Below are positions 10,634 through 17,850 of a stretch of 64,000 bases of DNA, piece after piece; positions within the stretch are counted from its first letter, which is position 1; each line of letters opens with the position of its first letter. The stretch is from assembly GCF_015751765.1 (NCBI RefSeq), contig NZ_JADOTX010000001.1:1922001-1986000 (forward strand). The letters are read 5' to 3'. Made by a program: the position numbers and the translations under genes. This DNA is from Micromonospora ureilytica. Its GTDB lineage: Bacteria; Actinomycetota; Actinomycetes; Mycobacteriales; Micromonosporaceae. The notes beneath the pieces are model-generated. The model saw only the letters and a program-made list of their open reading frames with translations. It was not told where the DNA came from and searched no databases.

Positions 10634-11860
10634 ATGGACCGGTGGCGCGACGGCGCGGCGGCGCTGGCCGCCCGGGCGGTCGCGGCCGGCCGCGGCGGAG
10701 CGCGCCTGGCCCGTCGGGTGCCGGCGCCCTGGCCGTACGTCATCGGCCTGTTCCTCGGCGCGAAGCTGCTGCTCACAGTGCTCGGGCTCCTGGTCCTGCA
10801 CGCCTGGGACGGCGTCCCCGGGGCCCCGCCGCCGGACGAGGCGTTGATGTGGGCGCAACAGCGCGAGATCTCCGGGCACCGGTGGATCTCCTTCTGGTTC
10901 GCCTGGGACTCGCTGCTCTACCTGCGGCTGAGCGAGCTGCCCCTGAGCGGGCCGTGGAGAGACTTCGGCTTTCCCCTGCTGTACCCGTTCGTGGCCCGGC
11001 CGGTCGGCGTGCTGCTCGGCGGCGACACCGCCCTCGCCCTGTTGCTGATCAGCAACGTCGCGTTCCTGCTGGCCATCTGGTACGGCTACCGGCTGGCGGA
11101 GCTGCTGCTCGGCGACGCGCACGCGGCCCGGCGGTTCACCCGGTATCTGGTGCTGCTGCCGACCGCGTTCCTGTTCCAGGCCGCGCTGACCGAGTCGCTC
11201 TTCGTCTGCCTCGCGTTGGCCGCCTTCTACTACGCCGAGCGCCGCCGGTGGCTGCTGGTCGGTGTGGTCGGCTACTTCCTGGCGATGAGCCGCTCCGTCG
11301 GCCTGCTCGTGGTGCTGCCGCTGGCCCTGGTGCTGCTCCGGCAGCACGACTGGCGGCTCGGGCCGCGTGCCCTGCTCGGCTACCTCCGGATCGGCTGGCC
11401 GTTGCTGCTGCTGCCCGCCGGCTGGTTCACCTTCATGGCGTACTGCCGGTGGCGGGGTGGGGACTGGTTCGCCTACCAGCACGCCCAGCAGACCGGATGG
11501 GGAATCGAGGTGCAGAACCCCCTGCCGGTGCTGCTGAACGGGTTGGCCGGGGAGCCGCGCGACGCCGCTCGGGTGTGGTTCGCCGTGGCCGTCCTCGCCG
11601 TGCTGGTCGCCGGGTTCCGCCGCCGGGAGCTGGCCTACCTGGTGTACGGCGTCCTCATGGTGCTGGTGCCGCTGTCGATGGGCCCGCCGGTGTACAAGAG
11701 CCTGCTGCGCTATCTGCTCGCCGCGTTCCCGGTGGCGCTGGTGCTGGCCCGCTGGGCTCGCCACGCCAGCGCCGACGTGTGGCTGACCGCGACGCTCGCC
11801 CTGGTGCAGGGCGTGCTGTTCGTGCTCTGGCTCAGCTACTGGACCCACACGATCATCTGA
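10634..11860 (+). CDS. Integral membrane PIG-V-type (GT-C) mannosyltransferase
   Basis: 408 residues from ATG at 10634 behind a GGGGGGAG-rich leader. About nine or ten hydrophobic segments fill the protein, with the first after an Arg/Ala-rich cytoplasmic tail (about residue 35). The extracytoplasmic loop RWISFWFAWDSLLYLRL matches the aspartate-containing loop of GT-C enzymes (FDAxWYL in PIG-V, here FAWDSLLYL). The adjacent RYLVLLPTAFLFQAALTESLFV is the usual second signature. Such proteins use polyprenyl-phosphate mannose to glycosylate lipids or proteins outside the membrane. The acceptor is unknown. It is divergent from the Glf-like flavoprotein. Confidence 0.82.
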   Translation: MDRWRDGAAALAARAVAAGRGGARLARRVPAPWPYVIGLFLGAKLLLTVLGLLVLHAWDGVPGAPPPDEALMWAQQREISGHRWISFWFAWDSLLYLRLSELPLSGPWRDFGFPLLYPFVARPVGVLLGGDTALALLLISNVAFLLAIWYGYRLAELLLGDAHAARRFTRYLVLLPTAFLFQAALTESLFVCLALAAFYYAERRRWLLVGVVGYFLAMSRSVGLLVVLPLALVLLRQHDWRLGPRALLGYLRIGWPLLLLPAGWFTFMAYCRWRGGDWFAYQHAQQTGWGIEVQNPLPVLLNGLAGEPRDAARVWFAVAVLAVLVAGFRRRELAYLVYGVLMVLVPLSMGPPVYKSLLRYLLAAFPVALVLARWARHASADVWLTATLALVQGVLFVLWLSYWTHTII

Positions 11861-11946
11861 TCAGGCCGCGCCCCGACGCGACCCCGGCGCCGCACCTGTG
11901 CGAACCTGCCACCCGTCGTTGCAAGCGCACCCTTCCTGGAGGCCCG

Positions 11947-12507
11947 GTGTTCGCCCTGCCGCTGACCGAGGACGTCGAGCTGCGCCCGCTGAACCCGTGG
12001 CGAGCCGAGGAGTTCCTCGCCCACCTCGACCGGGCCCGCGAGCACCTCCAGCCCTGGGTGTCGCCGTCCTTCGTCGCCACCGACCTGCCGTCGGCCCGCG
12101 CGGTGCTGCAGCGGTACGCCGACCTCTGGGCCAGCGACAGCGGCGGCATCTGGGGACTGTGGTGGCGCGGCACACTCGTCGGTGGGGTCATGTTCGTGTC
12201 ATTCGACGTGACCCGGGGCGTCTGCGAGGTCGGTTGCTGGGTGGAGCCGGCGGCGCAGGGCAGAGGGCTGGTCGCCCCGGCGGTGCGCCGGATCGTCGAC
12301 TGGGCGGTGCGCGAGCGCGGCATCCAGCGGGTGGAGTGGCGTACCAACGCCGACAACACCCGCAGCAAGGCCCTCGCCGACCGGCTCGGCCTGCGCCTCG
12401 ACGGCACGTTGCGCCAGGTCAGCCCGGGTCCGCACGGTCGGATCGACAGTGAGGTCTGGTCGGTGCTGGCCGACGAGTGGCCCGCCCCGCCACTTACCGT
12501 CCACTGA
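11947..12507 (+). CDS. GNAT acetyltransferase of RimJ/RimL type
   Basis: 186 residues from GTG at 11947, five bases after GGAGG; the frame is open further upstream but overlaps the preceding gene. DVELRPLNPWRAEEFLAHLD is the typical RimL-like opening. EVGCWVEPAAQGRGLVAPAV carries the acetyl-CoA-binding Q-G-R-G-L loop, and IQRVEWRTNADNTRSKALAD is the conserved late block of ribosomal-protein serine acetyltransferase relatives. It lies 86 bp after the mannosyltransferase and probably has its own ribosome site rather than translational coupling. The target is not known. Confidence 0.86.
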   Translation: MFALPLTEDVELRPLNPWRAEEFLAHLDRAREHLQPWVSPSFVATDLPSARAVLQRYADLWASDSGGIWGLWWRGTLVGGVMFVSFDVTRGVCEVGCWVEPAAQGRGLVAPAVRRIVDWAVRERGIQRVEWRTNADNTRSKALADRLGLRLDGTLRQVSPGPHGRIDSEVWSVLADEWPAPPLTVH

Positions 12508-12549
12508 CGACAGCGAATAGTTGTCATACCCGCGCGGCAGCATGCATCC

Positions 12550-12963
12550 ATGGCCGTCCCCGCGCTCACCCCTCATTCCGACCCGCCGCGTTCCGTGCCG
12601 CTGCGTGAGGCGCGCACCCGGTTCAGTCAGCTCGTCGCGCTGGCCGAGCTGACCGACGCGGTCACCGTCGTCACCCGCGACGGCGATCCCCGCCCGGTCG
12701 CCGCGATCGTCCCCGCCGCAGCCGCCCGCAGCGGCGCACAGGCCCGCGCCGACGCCGACCGGCTCGCCACTGTCACCGCCGGCTGGGCCCGCCGCCTCGA
12801 CGAGCAGCACCGGCGCAGCAGCCAGCGGCACGCCGCCGAGCTGGGCGCGGTCCGCGCGGCGCTGGCCGAGGTGTGGGCCGAGCTGGATCGCCGGGTCGTC
12901 CCGGGCAGCGATCCGACGTTGGCCCGACTGCGCGCCGCACACGCCGACCTGCTCGCCGGCTGA
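12550..12963 (+). CDS. Phd/YefM-like antitoxin-fold protein without adjacent toxin
   Basis: 137 residues. The N-terminal part (SVPLREARTRFSQLVALAE, then VVTRDGDPRPVAAIVPA) is the Phd/YefM fold: the SLREARxxFSxLV helix followed by the VTRxGxPVAVL strand. The remaining C-terminal half is a charged, alanine-rich helix with heptad-like spacing (AGWARRLDEQHRRSSQRHAAE) and may be coiled coil rather than a toxin-binding tail. The neighbours are an acetyltransferase and modC, so there is no toxin (RelE, Doc or PIN) beside it. It may be an orphan antitoxin or a transcription factor derived from one. Confidence 0.7.
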   Translation: MAVPALTPHSDPPRSVPLREARTRFSQLVALAELTDAVTVVTRDGDPRPVAAIVPAAAARSGAQARADADRLATVTAGWARRLDEQHRRSSQRHAAELGAVRAALAEVWAELDRRVVPGSDPTLARLRAAHADLLAG

Positions 12964-12993
12964 CCCCGGTTCGGCCTGCTGGTTCGCGGCCGG

Positions 12994-14061
12994 TCAGCCG
13001 GTGGCCGGGTAGGCGTGGGTCTCGGTCGCCTTGACCGCCACCCAGACCCGCTGGCCGAGGATCAGCCGCAGCTGGGCGGCGGCGGCCGGCGTGACGTCAG
13101 CGGCCACGCCGATCGGGCCGTCCAGTTGCACCCGCACGTTGTCACCGTGGCGCTGGACACCGGCAACGGTGCCCGCCCAGGTGTTGCGCGGGCTACCCTC
13201 CGGCCGGGCCGGGTGCAGAGCCACCGCGGCCGGGCGGAACGCCACGAACGCTTCACCCTCCAACCGGTCGGCGACCGTGAGGGTCAGCTCCGGCGAAACC
13301 CGCACCCCGTGCCCGTCGGCGCGGCCCCGGTACAGGTTCAGCCCGACCAGCCGGGCGACGTAGTCGGTGCGCGGGCGGGCGGTGACGCTCGGCCCGTCGC
13401 CCTCCTGCACCACCCGGCCACCCTCGACGATGACCAGTCGGTCGGCCAACGCCAGCGCGTCCAGCGGGTCGTGGGTGACCAGCACCGTCGCGCCCGCATG
13501 GGCGGACAGGTGCCGGTGCAGCTCCGCGCGGGTGTCCAACCGGGTGCGGGCGTCCAGCGCGGCGAGCGGCTCGTCCAACAGCAGCAGCGACGGTGCCACG
13601 GCCAGCGCGCGGGCCAGCGCCACCCGCTGCGCCTGACCGCCGGAGAGCTGCCGGGGCCGGCGCTGCGCCTGCGCGTCGAGCCCCACGCGGCCCAGCCACT
13701 CCCGGGCCGTGGCGCGGGCGGCCCGCCGCTCGACGCCGTGCCGGCGCGGCCCGAAGGCCACGTTGTCCAAGGCGCTGAGGTGCGGAAAGAGCAGGTAGTC
13801 CTGGAAGACCACGCCGATCGAGCGGCGTTCGGTGGGCACCCAGCCCCCGGTCGCCGGGCGGTCCAGGTCGACACCGTCGACTGTGACGTGCCCCTCGGTG
13901 AGGGGATGCAGCCCGGCCAGCGCGCGCAGCGCAGTGGTCTTGCCGGCGCCGTTCGGGCCGAGCAGCGCCACCACCTCGCCCGGCGCCACCCGCAGCGGCA
14001 CGTCGAGCCGGAAGGCGCCCCGGTCGACGACGAGCCGGGCATCGAGGAGTGGATCGCTCAT
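12994..14061 (-). CDS. modC: Molybdate ABC transporter ATP-binding protein ModC
   Basis: 355 residues from ATG at 14061, overlapping the modB stop by ATGA. The NBD has Walker A GPNGAGKTT near residue 35, Q-loop VFQDYLLFPHLSALDN, signature LSGGQAQRVALARAL and Walker B LLLLDEPLAALDARTR. The C-terminal 100 residues (about 255-355; AFRPAAVALHP, then VQLDGPIGVAADVTPAAAAQ) form a TOBE/Mop-like molybdate-sensing domain as in ModC. It energises molybdate import with ModA and ModB at the cytoplasmic face. It is the last gene of the coupled regulator-modA-modB-modC operon. Confidence 0.93.
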   Translation of the reverse strand: MSDPLLDARLVVDRGAFRLDVPLRVAPGEVVALLGPNGAGKTTALRALAGLHPLTEGHVTVDGVDLDRPATGGWVPTERRSIGVVFQDYLLFPHLSALDNVAFGPRRHGVERRAARATAREWLGRVGLDAQAQRRPRQLSGGQAQRVALARALAVAPSLLLLDEPLAALDARTRLDTRAELHRHLSAHAGATVLVTHDPLDALALADRLVIVEGGRVVQEGDGPSVTARPRTDYVARLVGLNLYRGRADGHGVRVSPELTLTVADRLEGEAFVAFRPAAVALHPARPEGSPRNTWAGTVAGVQRHGDNVRVQLDGPIGVAADVTPAAAAQLRLILGQRVWVAVKATETHAYPATG

Positions 14062-14894
14062 GCGGTGGTCATCCAGCGGTCCCGCAACGCGACCAGGATG
14101 CCCACCGACACGACGAGCAGCACCAGGCTGAGCACGATCGCGGACTCCACATCGGTCTCCAACGCCAGGTAGACGGCGAGCGGCATGGTCTGCGTACGAC
14201 CGGGATAGTTGCCGGCGAAGGTGATGGTGGCACCGAACTCGCCGAGCGCCCGCGCCCAGCACAGCACCGCCCCCGCGGCCAGGCCGGGCGCCACCAGCGG
14301 CAGCGTGACGTGGGTGAAGGTGGTCCACCGGCTGGCGCCCAACGTCGCCGCGGCCTCCTCGTAACGGTGGTCGGCCGCGCGCAGCGCACCCTCCACGGCG
14401 ATCACCAGGAACGGCATGGCGACGAACGACTCGGCCAGCACGACACCCGTGGTCGTGAACGGCAGGGTGATGCCGAACGTGGCGTCGAGCCAGCCGCCGA
14501 CCAGCCCACGCCGGCCGAAGACCAGCAACAACGCCACCCCACCGACCACCGGCGGCAGCACCAGCGGCACGGTGACCAGCGCGCGTACCAGCCGACGGCC
14601 GGGAAACTCGACCCGGGCCAACATCCAGGCGAGCGGCACCCCGAGCAGCAGACAGAGTGCGGTGGCCAGGGTGGCGGTCTGCACCGACAGCCGCAGAGCC
14701 GTCAACGCGCCCGGCTCGGTGAGCCGCTCCGGCAGGGTCGTCCACGGTGCCCGGATCAGCAGCCCGGCCAACGGCAGGACCAGGAACAGCAATCCCAGCC
14801 CGGCGGGGATCAGCAGCGCCGCCGGCACCCGCCCCCGCCGTCGCGGCGTGGCCTGTCGCCCGCCGGGTGTGTCGTCGTCGTGGACCTGCCTCAC
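14058..14894 (-). CDS. modB: Molybdate ABC transporter permease ModB
   Basis: 278 residues with five to six membrane segments, starting at ATG 14894 inside the modA stop (ATGA overlap) and ending in the modC start. The conserved permease EAA loop is EEAAATLGASRWTTFTHVTLP, followed by LGEFGATITFAGNYPGRTQTMPLAVY, the signature ending of ModB-family permeases that distinguishes them from sulfate CysT/CysW. A short charged N-terminus precedes the first segment. It forms the molybdate translocation path for ModC. Confidence 0.94.
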   Translation of the reverse strand: MRQVHDDDTPGGRQATPRRRGRVPAALLIPAGLGLLFLVLPLAGLLIRAPWTTLPERLTEPGALTALRLSVQTATLATALCLLLGVPLAWMLARVEFPGRRLVRALVTVPLVLPPVVGGVALLLVFGRRGLVGGWLDATFGITLPFTTTGVVLAESFVAMPFLVIAVEGALRAADHRYEEAAATLGASRWTTFTHVTLPLVAPGLAAGAVLCWARALGEFGATITFAGNYPGRTQTMPLAVYLALETDVESAIVLSLVLLVVSVGILVALRDRWMTTA

Positions 14895-15802
14895 GGAGCC
14901 TGGAACCCCGCCTCGGTGAGAACCGCCTGCGCCGGCGCCGAGCGGACGTACGCGACGAAGGCCCGTGCGCCGTTCGGATTCGGCGCGTCCTTCAACGCGA
15001 CGATCGGGTAGTCGTTGACCGCCCGCGCCGACTCGGGAAACTCCACGCCGGTCACGTCGGCACTCGCCGCCCGCGTGTCCGTACGGTAGACCAGTGCCGC
15101 GTCGACCTCACCAAGCTTCACCTTGGCGAGCGCGCCTTTGACGTCCCGTTCCAGGGTGACCGGCGTCAGCGCGACGCCGGCCGCGTCCAGGGCGGTGCGG
15201 GCCGCCGCGCCGCAGGGCACCTGACTGGCGCAGAGCGCCACCTTCACACCCGGGCTGGTCAGGTCGGCCAGGCCGGCCACTGCCTTCGGGTTGCCCCGGG
15301 GCACCGCGATCACCAACTGGTTGCGGGCGAAGATACTCGGTGTGCCGTCGGCGTTGCCGGCCTCGGTGACCGTCGTCATGTTCGCCGGAGCGGCCGAGGC
15401 GAACACGTCCGCCGGGGCGCCCTGGATGATCTGGTTGGCCAGAGCGGAACTGCCGGCGACGTTGAGGGTCACCCTGCTGCCCGGGTTGGCGGCCTCGAAG
15501 TCCTTCCCGATGCGGGTGAACGACTCGGTCAGCGAGGCGGCCGCGAACACGGTCACCGTGCCGGTCACCCGGCCGTCCCCGCCGCCGCCGGTTGCCCGGT
15601 CGGCGCTCCCGCCGCAGCCGGCCACCACCAGGGCAACCGCCACGAGTACGGCCACCGCCGTGCGCCTGCTCCGCGCCCTTGTCCGCCCGACCGTTCCCGC
15701 GTTCGTCCGGCCGATCGTTTCCGCGTTCGTCCGCCCGATCGTTCCCGCGTTCGTCCGCCCGATCGTCCCCGCGTTCGTCCGGCCGACCGTTCCCGCCCTC
15801 AT
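14891..15802 (-). CDS. modA: Molybdate-binding lipoprotein ModA with repetitive N-terminal extension
   Basis: 303 residues from ATG at 15802, which overlaps the stop of the upstream HTH-TOBE gene, supporting this start. The lipoprotein signal comes unusually late: an Arg-rich stretch RARSRRT and hydrophobic core end in VALVVAGC at about residue 62. The first 38 residues are an 8-residue repeat (AGTIGRTN type) encoded by 24-bp tandem repeats. The mature part has TVFAAASLTESFTRIGKDFE, NVAGSSALANQIIQGAPADVFASA and NDYPIVALKDAPN, typical of ModA. It captures molybdate or tungstate outside the membrane for ModBC. Confidence 0.92.
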   Translation of the reverse strand: MRAGTVGRTNAGTIGRTNAGTIGRTNAETIGRTNAGTVGRTRARSRRTAVAVLVAVALVVAGCGGSADRATGGGGDGRVTGTVTVFAAASLTESFTRIGKDFEAANPGSRVTLNVAGSSALANQIIQGAPADVFASAAPANMTTVTEAGNADGTPSIFARNQLVIAVPRGNPKAVAGLADLTSPGVKVALCASQVPCGAAARTALDAAGVALTPVTLERDVKGALAKVKLGEVDAALVYRTDTRAASADVTGVEFPESARAVNDYPIVALKDAPNPNGARAFVAYVRSAPAQAVLTEAGFQAP

Positions 15803-15812
15803 CCGGCCGACC
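15693..15812. repeat. 24-bp tandem repeat (5 units) spanning the modA start
   Basis: Five consecutive 24-bp units (first GTTCCCGCGTTCGTCC..., 15693-15716) differ at only a few positions, with partial units on both sides. Each unit is eight codons, so unit gain or loss would preserve the modA frame. The most diverged unit (15789-15812) contains the modA ATG, the stop of the upstream gene and their overlap. Confidence 0.9.
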
Positions 15813-16218
15813 GTCCCCGCGCCGGGGCGGGTGCGGCCCGCTCCACCACGACCGTGGTCGACTTGATCACCGCAACGGCCACCGAACCGACCCGCAGGTC
15901 GAGCTCGTCGACGGCCTCCCGGCTCATCAGCGACACGACCCGGAACGGGCCCGCCTGGATGTCGACCTGGGCCATCACCGTGTCCTTGCGGACGTCGACG
16001 ACGATGCCGCGCAGCCGGTTGCGGGCCGAGGAAAGCTCGGCGCCAGCGTCCGGGTCGGCGGCCTGAGCGCGAGCGAACGCCGCCAGGTCGACGCCGTCGA
16101 CGACCCGGTGGCCGTGCTCGTCACGCCCGGCCGTCAGGCGCCCGGCGTCCACCCACCGGCGAATGGTGTCGGCGCTGACGCCGAGCAGGTCCGCGGCCTC
16201 CCCGATCCGGTACGTCAT
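15799..16218 (-). CDS. HTH-TOBE molybdenum-responsive regulator (first gene of the mod operon)
   Basis: 139 residues from ATG at 16218, with AAGGTGAG upstream; a GTG at 16221 is an alternative. YRIGEAADLLGVSADTIRRWVDAGRLTA is a MerR/excisionase-type winged HTH (about residues 3-30). After a linker, SARNRLRGIVVDVRKDTVMA to AVAVIKSTTVVVERA (about 68-130) is a single TOBE/Mop domain that binds molybdate or tungstate. This HTH-Mop layout differs from Escherichia coli ModE (long N-domain, two Mop repeats) but is common in actinobacteria. It probably represses the operon when molybdate is plentiful; the operator is not evident. Confidence 0.88.
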   Translation of the reverse strand: MTYRIGEAADLLGVSADTIRRWVDAGRLTAGRDEHGHRVVDGVDLAAFARAQAADPDAGAELSSARNRLRGIVVDVRKDTVMAQVDIQAGPFRVVSLMSREAVDELDLRVGSVAVAVIKSTTVVVERAAPAPARGRSAG

Positions 16219-16362
16219 CACCAGCTCACCTTAACTCCCGCATTTGCCAGGGCGGAAGGCCGGTATGGGCAGCAACCGCATGGACAAATGGCTATCGATG
16301 CCAGCAGCTGCGTCTTCCTGTGCTGTCTCAGGACGCATGCGGCTCCCTCGGGGCGCCCGCAA

Positions 16363-16435
16363 GATCGTGCTCGAACCAGGATGTAGTGGCCTCATCGATA
16401 CGTCGACACCACTACTTCCTGGTTCCAGCACGATC
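16363..16435. repeat. Long inverted repeat (27-bp arms, 19-nt loop)
   Basis: The left arm, 16363-16389 (GATCGTGCTCGAACCAGG...), and right arm, 16409-16435, match at 25 of 27 positions when one is reverse-complemented. The 19-nt loop includes ATCGAT. This would fold as a very stable RNA or cruciform. It has the look of a dispersed intergenic palindrome, but one copy is all I can see here. Confidence 0.85.
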
Positions 16436-16442
16436 TGGGCGC

Positions 16443-16510
16443 GGGGCGCGGGGCGCGGGGCGCGGGGCGCGGGGCGCGGGGCGCGGGGCGCGGGGCGCGG
16501 GGCGCGGGGC
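16443..16510. repeat. GGGGCGC heptamer microsatellite
   Basis: Nine consecutive perfect copies of GGGGCGC run from 16443 to 16505, with partial copies on both flanks. The G-runs could form G-quadruplex structures on the plus strand. Copy number is likely to vary between strains. Confidence 0.95.
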
Positions 16511-16563
16511 GACCCAAACCCCGCTCACGGTCGGTCGGGCACGGTGTCCGTCCTCAAGATTCG

Positions 16564-16625
16564 CGCAATATCAGGGATGTTGCTGCCTCTCCAGCGTCCG
16601 AGGCAGCAACATCCGGGAAGTTGCG
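16564..16625. repeat. Large imperfect palindrome with perfect 15-bp core
   Basis: GGATGTTGCTGCCTC (16575-16589) and GAGGCAGCAACATCC (16600-16614) are exact inverted repeats around a 10-nt loop. The stem continues outward imperfectly (CGCAA/TTGCG, 22 of 26 positions overall), and the flanks CAAGAT and ATCTTG extend it further. It resembles a REP-like intergenic element rather than a simple terminator. Confidence 0.85.
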
Positions 16626-16640
16626 TAGATCTTGGAGCGT

Positions 16641-16670
16641 GGGTGTGGGTGTGGGTGTGGGTGTGGGTGT
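16641..16670. repeat. GGGTGT hexamer microsatellite
   Basis: Five perfect tandem copies of GGGTGT directly precede the terminator hairpin of the SCO5389-family gene. Together with the GGGGCGC tract this makes two G-rich microsatellites within 230 bp. Confidence 0.95.
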
Positions 16671-16671
16671 G

Positions 16672-16703
16672 CGGCGGGCGGGCTCGCGGGAGCCCGCCCG
16701 CCG
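16672..16703 (-). terminator. GC-rich hairpin terminator after the SCO5389-family gene
   Basis: CGGCGGGCGGGCTC (16672-16685) pairs perfectly with GAGCCCGCCCGCCG (16690-16703) around GCGG: a 14-bp stem six bases beyond the minus-strand stop codon. There is no U-tract. Confidence 0.8.
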
Positions 16704-16709
16704 TGAGGG

Positions 16710-17102
16710 TCAGCAGTTGCGGAGTTCGGGGGACTGGTTGAGCAGTTGGCCACGGGTCGACACGAACCGGCGGTAGCGCTCGCTGTCGGCGGCCGACGGG
16801 CGGAACGCGGCGACGCGGTGGCAGTTCTGGAAGGCCAGGCGTACGCCGAAGTGCCGCTCCAGGCCGGCGCGGATCGCGTCGCTGGCCAGCGCGCGGAGCA
16901 GTTGACCCCGGTCGTCGTCGGTGGGCGGCGGGACGACGTTGTCGGCCAGTTCGGCGTCGCCGGCTTCCAGTTCGGCGACGACCCGGCTGACGGTGGCCCA
17001 GGCGTACGGCAGCGAGTCGCGGACGCACGCGATGAACGCCTCGTCGTCGACGGGGCCCCGTTCGGCGGCGTCGAGCAGGGTGGGCGGGACGGTGAGCGAC
17101 AT
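16710..17102 (-). CDS. SCO5389-family protein
   Basis: 130 residues from ATG at 17102 behind GGAGGAGA; the frame upstream to 17165 runs across the Zur-like site and is not used. The sequence SLTVPPTLLDAAERG, then FIACVRDSLPYAWATVSRVV, RGQLLRALASDAIRAGLERH and FGVRLAFQNCHRVAAFRP matches the small conserved SCO5389 family of actinomycetes, whose function is unknown. Cys occurs in FIACV, in QNCHRV and as the last residue (LRNC). A Zur-box-like sequence sits about 22 bp upstream of the start, hinting at zinc-responsive expression. It ends in a strong hairpin. Confidence 0.82.
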   Translation of the reverse strand: MSLTVPPTLLDAAERGPVDDEAFIACVRDSLPYAWATVSRVVAELEAGDAELADNVVPPPTDDDRGQLLRALASDAIRAGLERHFGVRLAFQNCHRVAAFRPSAADSERYRRFVSTRGQLLNQSPELRNC

Positions 17103-17124
17103 GGTTCTCCTCCGCATCAGCAAA

Positions 17125-17139
17125 TGATTACCGTTTTCA
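17125..17139 (-). promoter_or_regulatory. Zur-box-like operator upstream of the SCO5389-family gene
   Basis: On the minus strand the site reads TGAAAACGGTAATCA. It matches the actinobacterial Zur pattern as I remember it (TGRNAAYGRTTWTCA) at 14 of 15 positions. It lies 22 bp upstream of the ATG, where a repressor would block initiation. Binding is inferred. Confidence 0.55.
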
Positions 17140-17188
17140 ACAACGGCCTCGACTGAGCAGACCACGTCTCTCGGACGACGTCAACGAT

Positions 17189-17213
17189 GTCCCCGGCGCG
17201 CCGCGCCGGGGAC
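17189..17213 (-). terminator. Palindromic terminator downstream of smpB
   Basis: GTCCCCGGCGCG, one central base, then CGCGCCGGGGAC make a perfect 25-nt dyad about 100 nt past the smpB stop. It would end the smpB transcript before the SCO5389-family promoter. The rest of the 17166-17315 gap holds short direct repeats (GCCCGCACAAG/ACCCGCACAAG) and no tmRNA. Confidence 0.65.
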
Positions 17214-17315
17214 CCACGCACAGCCGCGCGAAGGCACCCGCACAAGGGCACCCGCGAAGAGCGCCCGCACAAGAGCACGTGCGGACGAACCGTGTCCTGG
17301 GTGAACGCGGGCGCG

Positions 17316-17807
17316 TCAGGGCCTGCGGGGGTGGCCCTTGAGGTGCCGGCCCAGCTCGCGGGCGATCTCCCGGTTGGCGTCGCGCTCGGCCAGCGTCTGC
17401 CGCTTGTCGTAGGAGCGCTTGCCCTTGGCGAGGGCCAACTCGACCTTGGCGTAGCCGTTCTCGAAGTACATCGACAGCGGGACGAGGGTCACGCCGCCCT
17501 CGCGGACCTTGTCCAGGATCCGGTCGATCTCGGCCCGGTGCAGGAGCAGTTTGCGGTTGCGGCGCGGGGCGTGGTTGGTCCAGGTGCCGTAGGTGTACTC
17601 GGCGATGTGCAGGCCGTACAGCACGATCTCGCCGTCGCGTTCGTGTGCGAACGCGTCCACCAGCGAGGCCCGCCCCTCGCGCAGTGACTTCACCTCGGTG
17701 CCGACCAGCACGATGCCCGCCTCGTACGTGCGCAGCACGGTGTACTCGTGCCGGGCCTTCTTGTTCGAGGCGATCAACCGGCGTGCGGGCGGCTTGGACG
17801 GGGTCAC
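17316..17807 (-). CDS. smpB: SsrA-binding protein SmpB
   Basis: 163 residues from GTG at 17807. The SmpB fold is clear: [61 protein letters not shown], and the C-terminal basic tail [20 protein letters not shown] that enters the ribosome decoding centre. SmpB binds tmRNA and delivers it to stalled ribosomes in trans-translation. The usual actinobacterial neighbours (ftsE/ftsX upstream, ssrA downstream) are not seen here. It is probably transcribed after, or with, the membrane hydrolase gene 43 bp upstream. Confidence 0.97.
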   Translation of the reverse strand: MTPSKPPARRLIASNKKARHEYTVLRTYEAGIVLVGTEVKSLREGRASLVDAFAHERDGEIVLYGLHIAEYTYGTWTNHAPRRNRKLLLHRAEIDRILDKVREGGVTLVPLSMYFENGYAKVELALAKGKRSYDKRQTLAERDANREIARELGRHLKGHPRRP

Positions 17808-17850
17808 CAGGCGACGATATCCGGCCGCCGGGGCAGGCGTGCCGCCCGGC

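Larger units (their letters stand above)
16219..16709. other. 491-bp intergenic region rich in palindromes and microsatellites
   Basis: No credible gene is seen here. Reading left to right it holds the leader of the mod operon, a 27-bp-arm inverted repeat, a GGGGCGC microsatellite, a second imperfect palindrome of at least 26-bp arms, a GGGTGT microsatellite and a GC-rich terminator hairpin. The individual elements are listed separately. Their density is far above that of other gaps in the window. Confidence 0.8.

Noticed and set aside
10592..11848. 418-codon minus-strand ORF, Gln/His/Glu-rich
   Set aside because: It is antisense to the membrane mannosyltransferase and its composition is that of a mirrored GC-rich gene, without any known motif.
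15693..15812. Possible CRISPR-like array
   Set aside because: The units are directly adjacent without spacers and lie in coding sequence of modA.
17166..17315. Space next to smpB for tmRNA (ssrA)
   Set aside because: The gap is about 150 bp, holds a terminator and short repeats, and shows no alanyl-tRNA-like ends.
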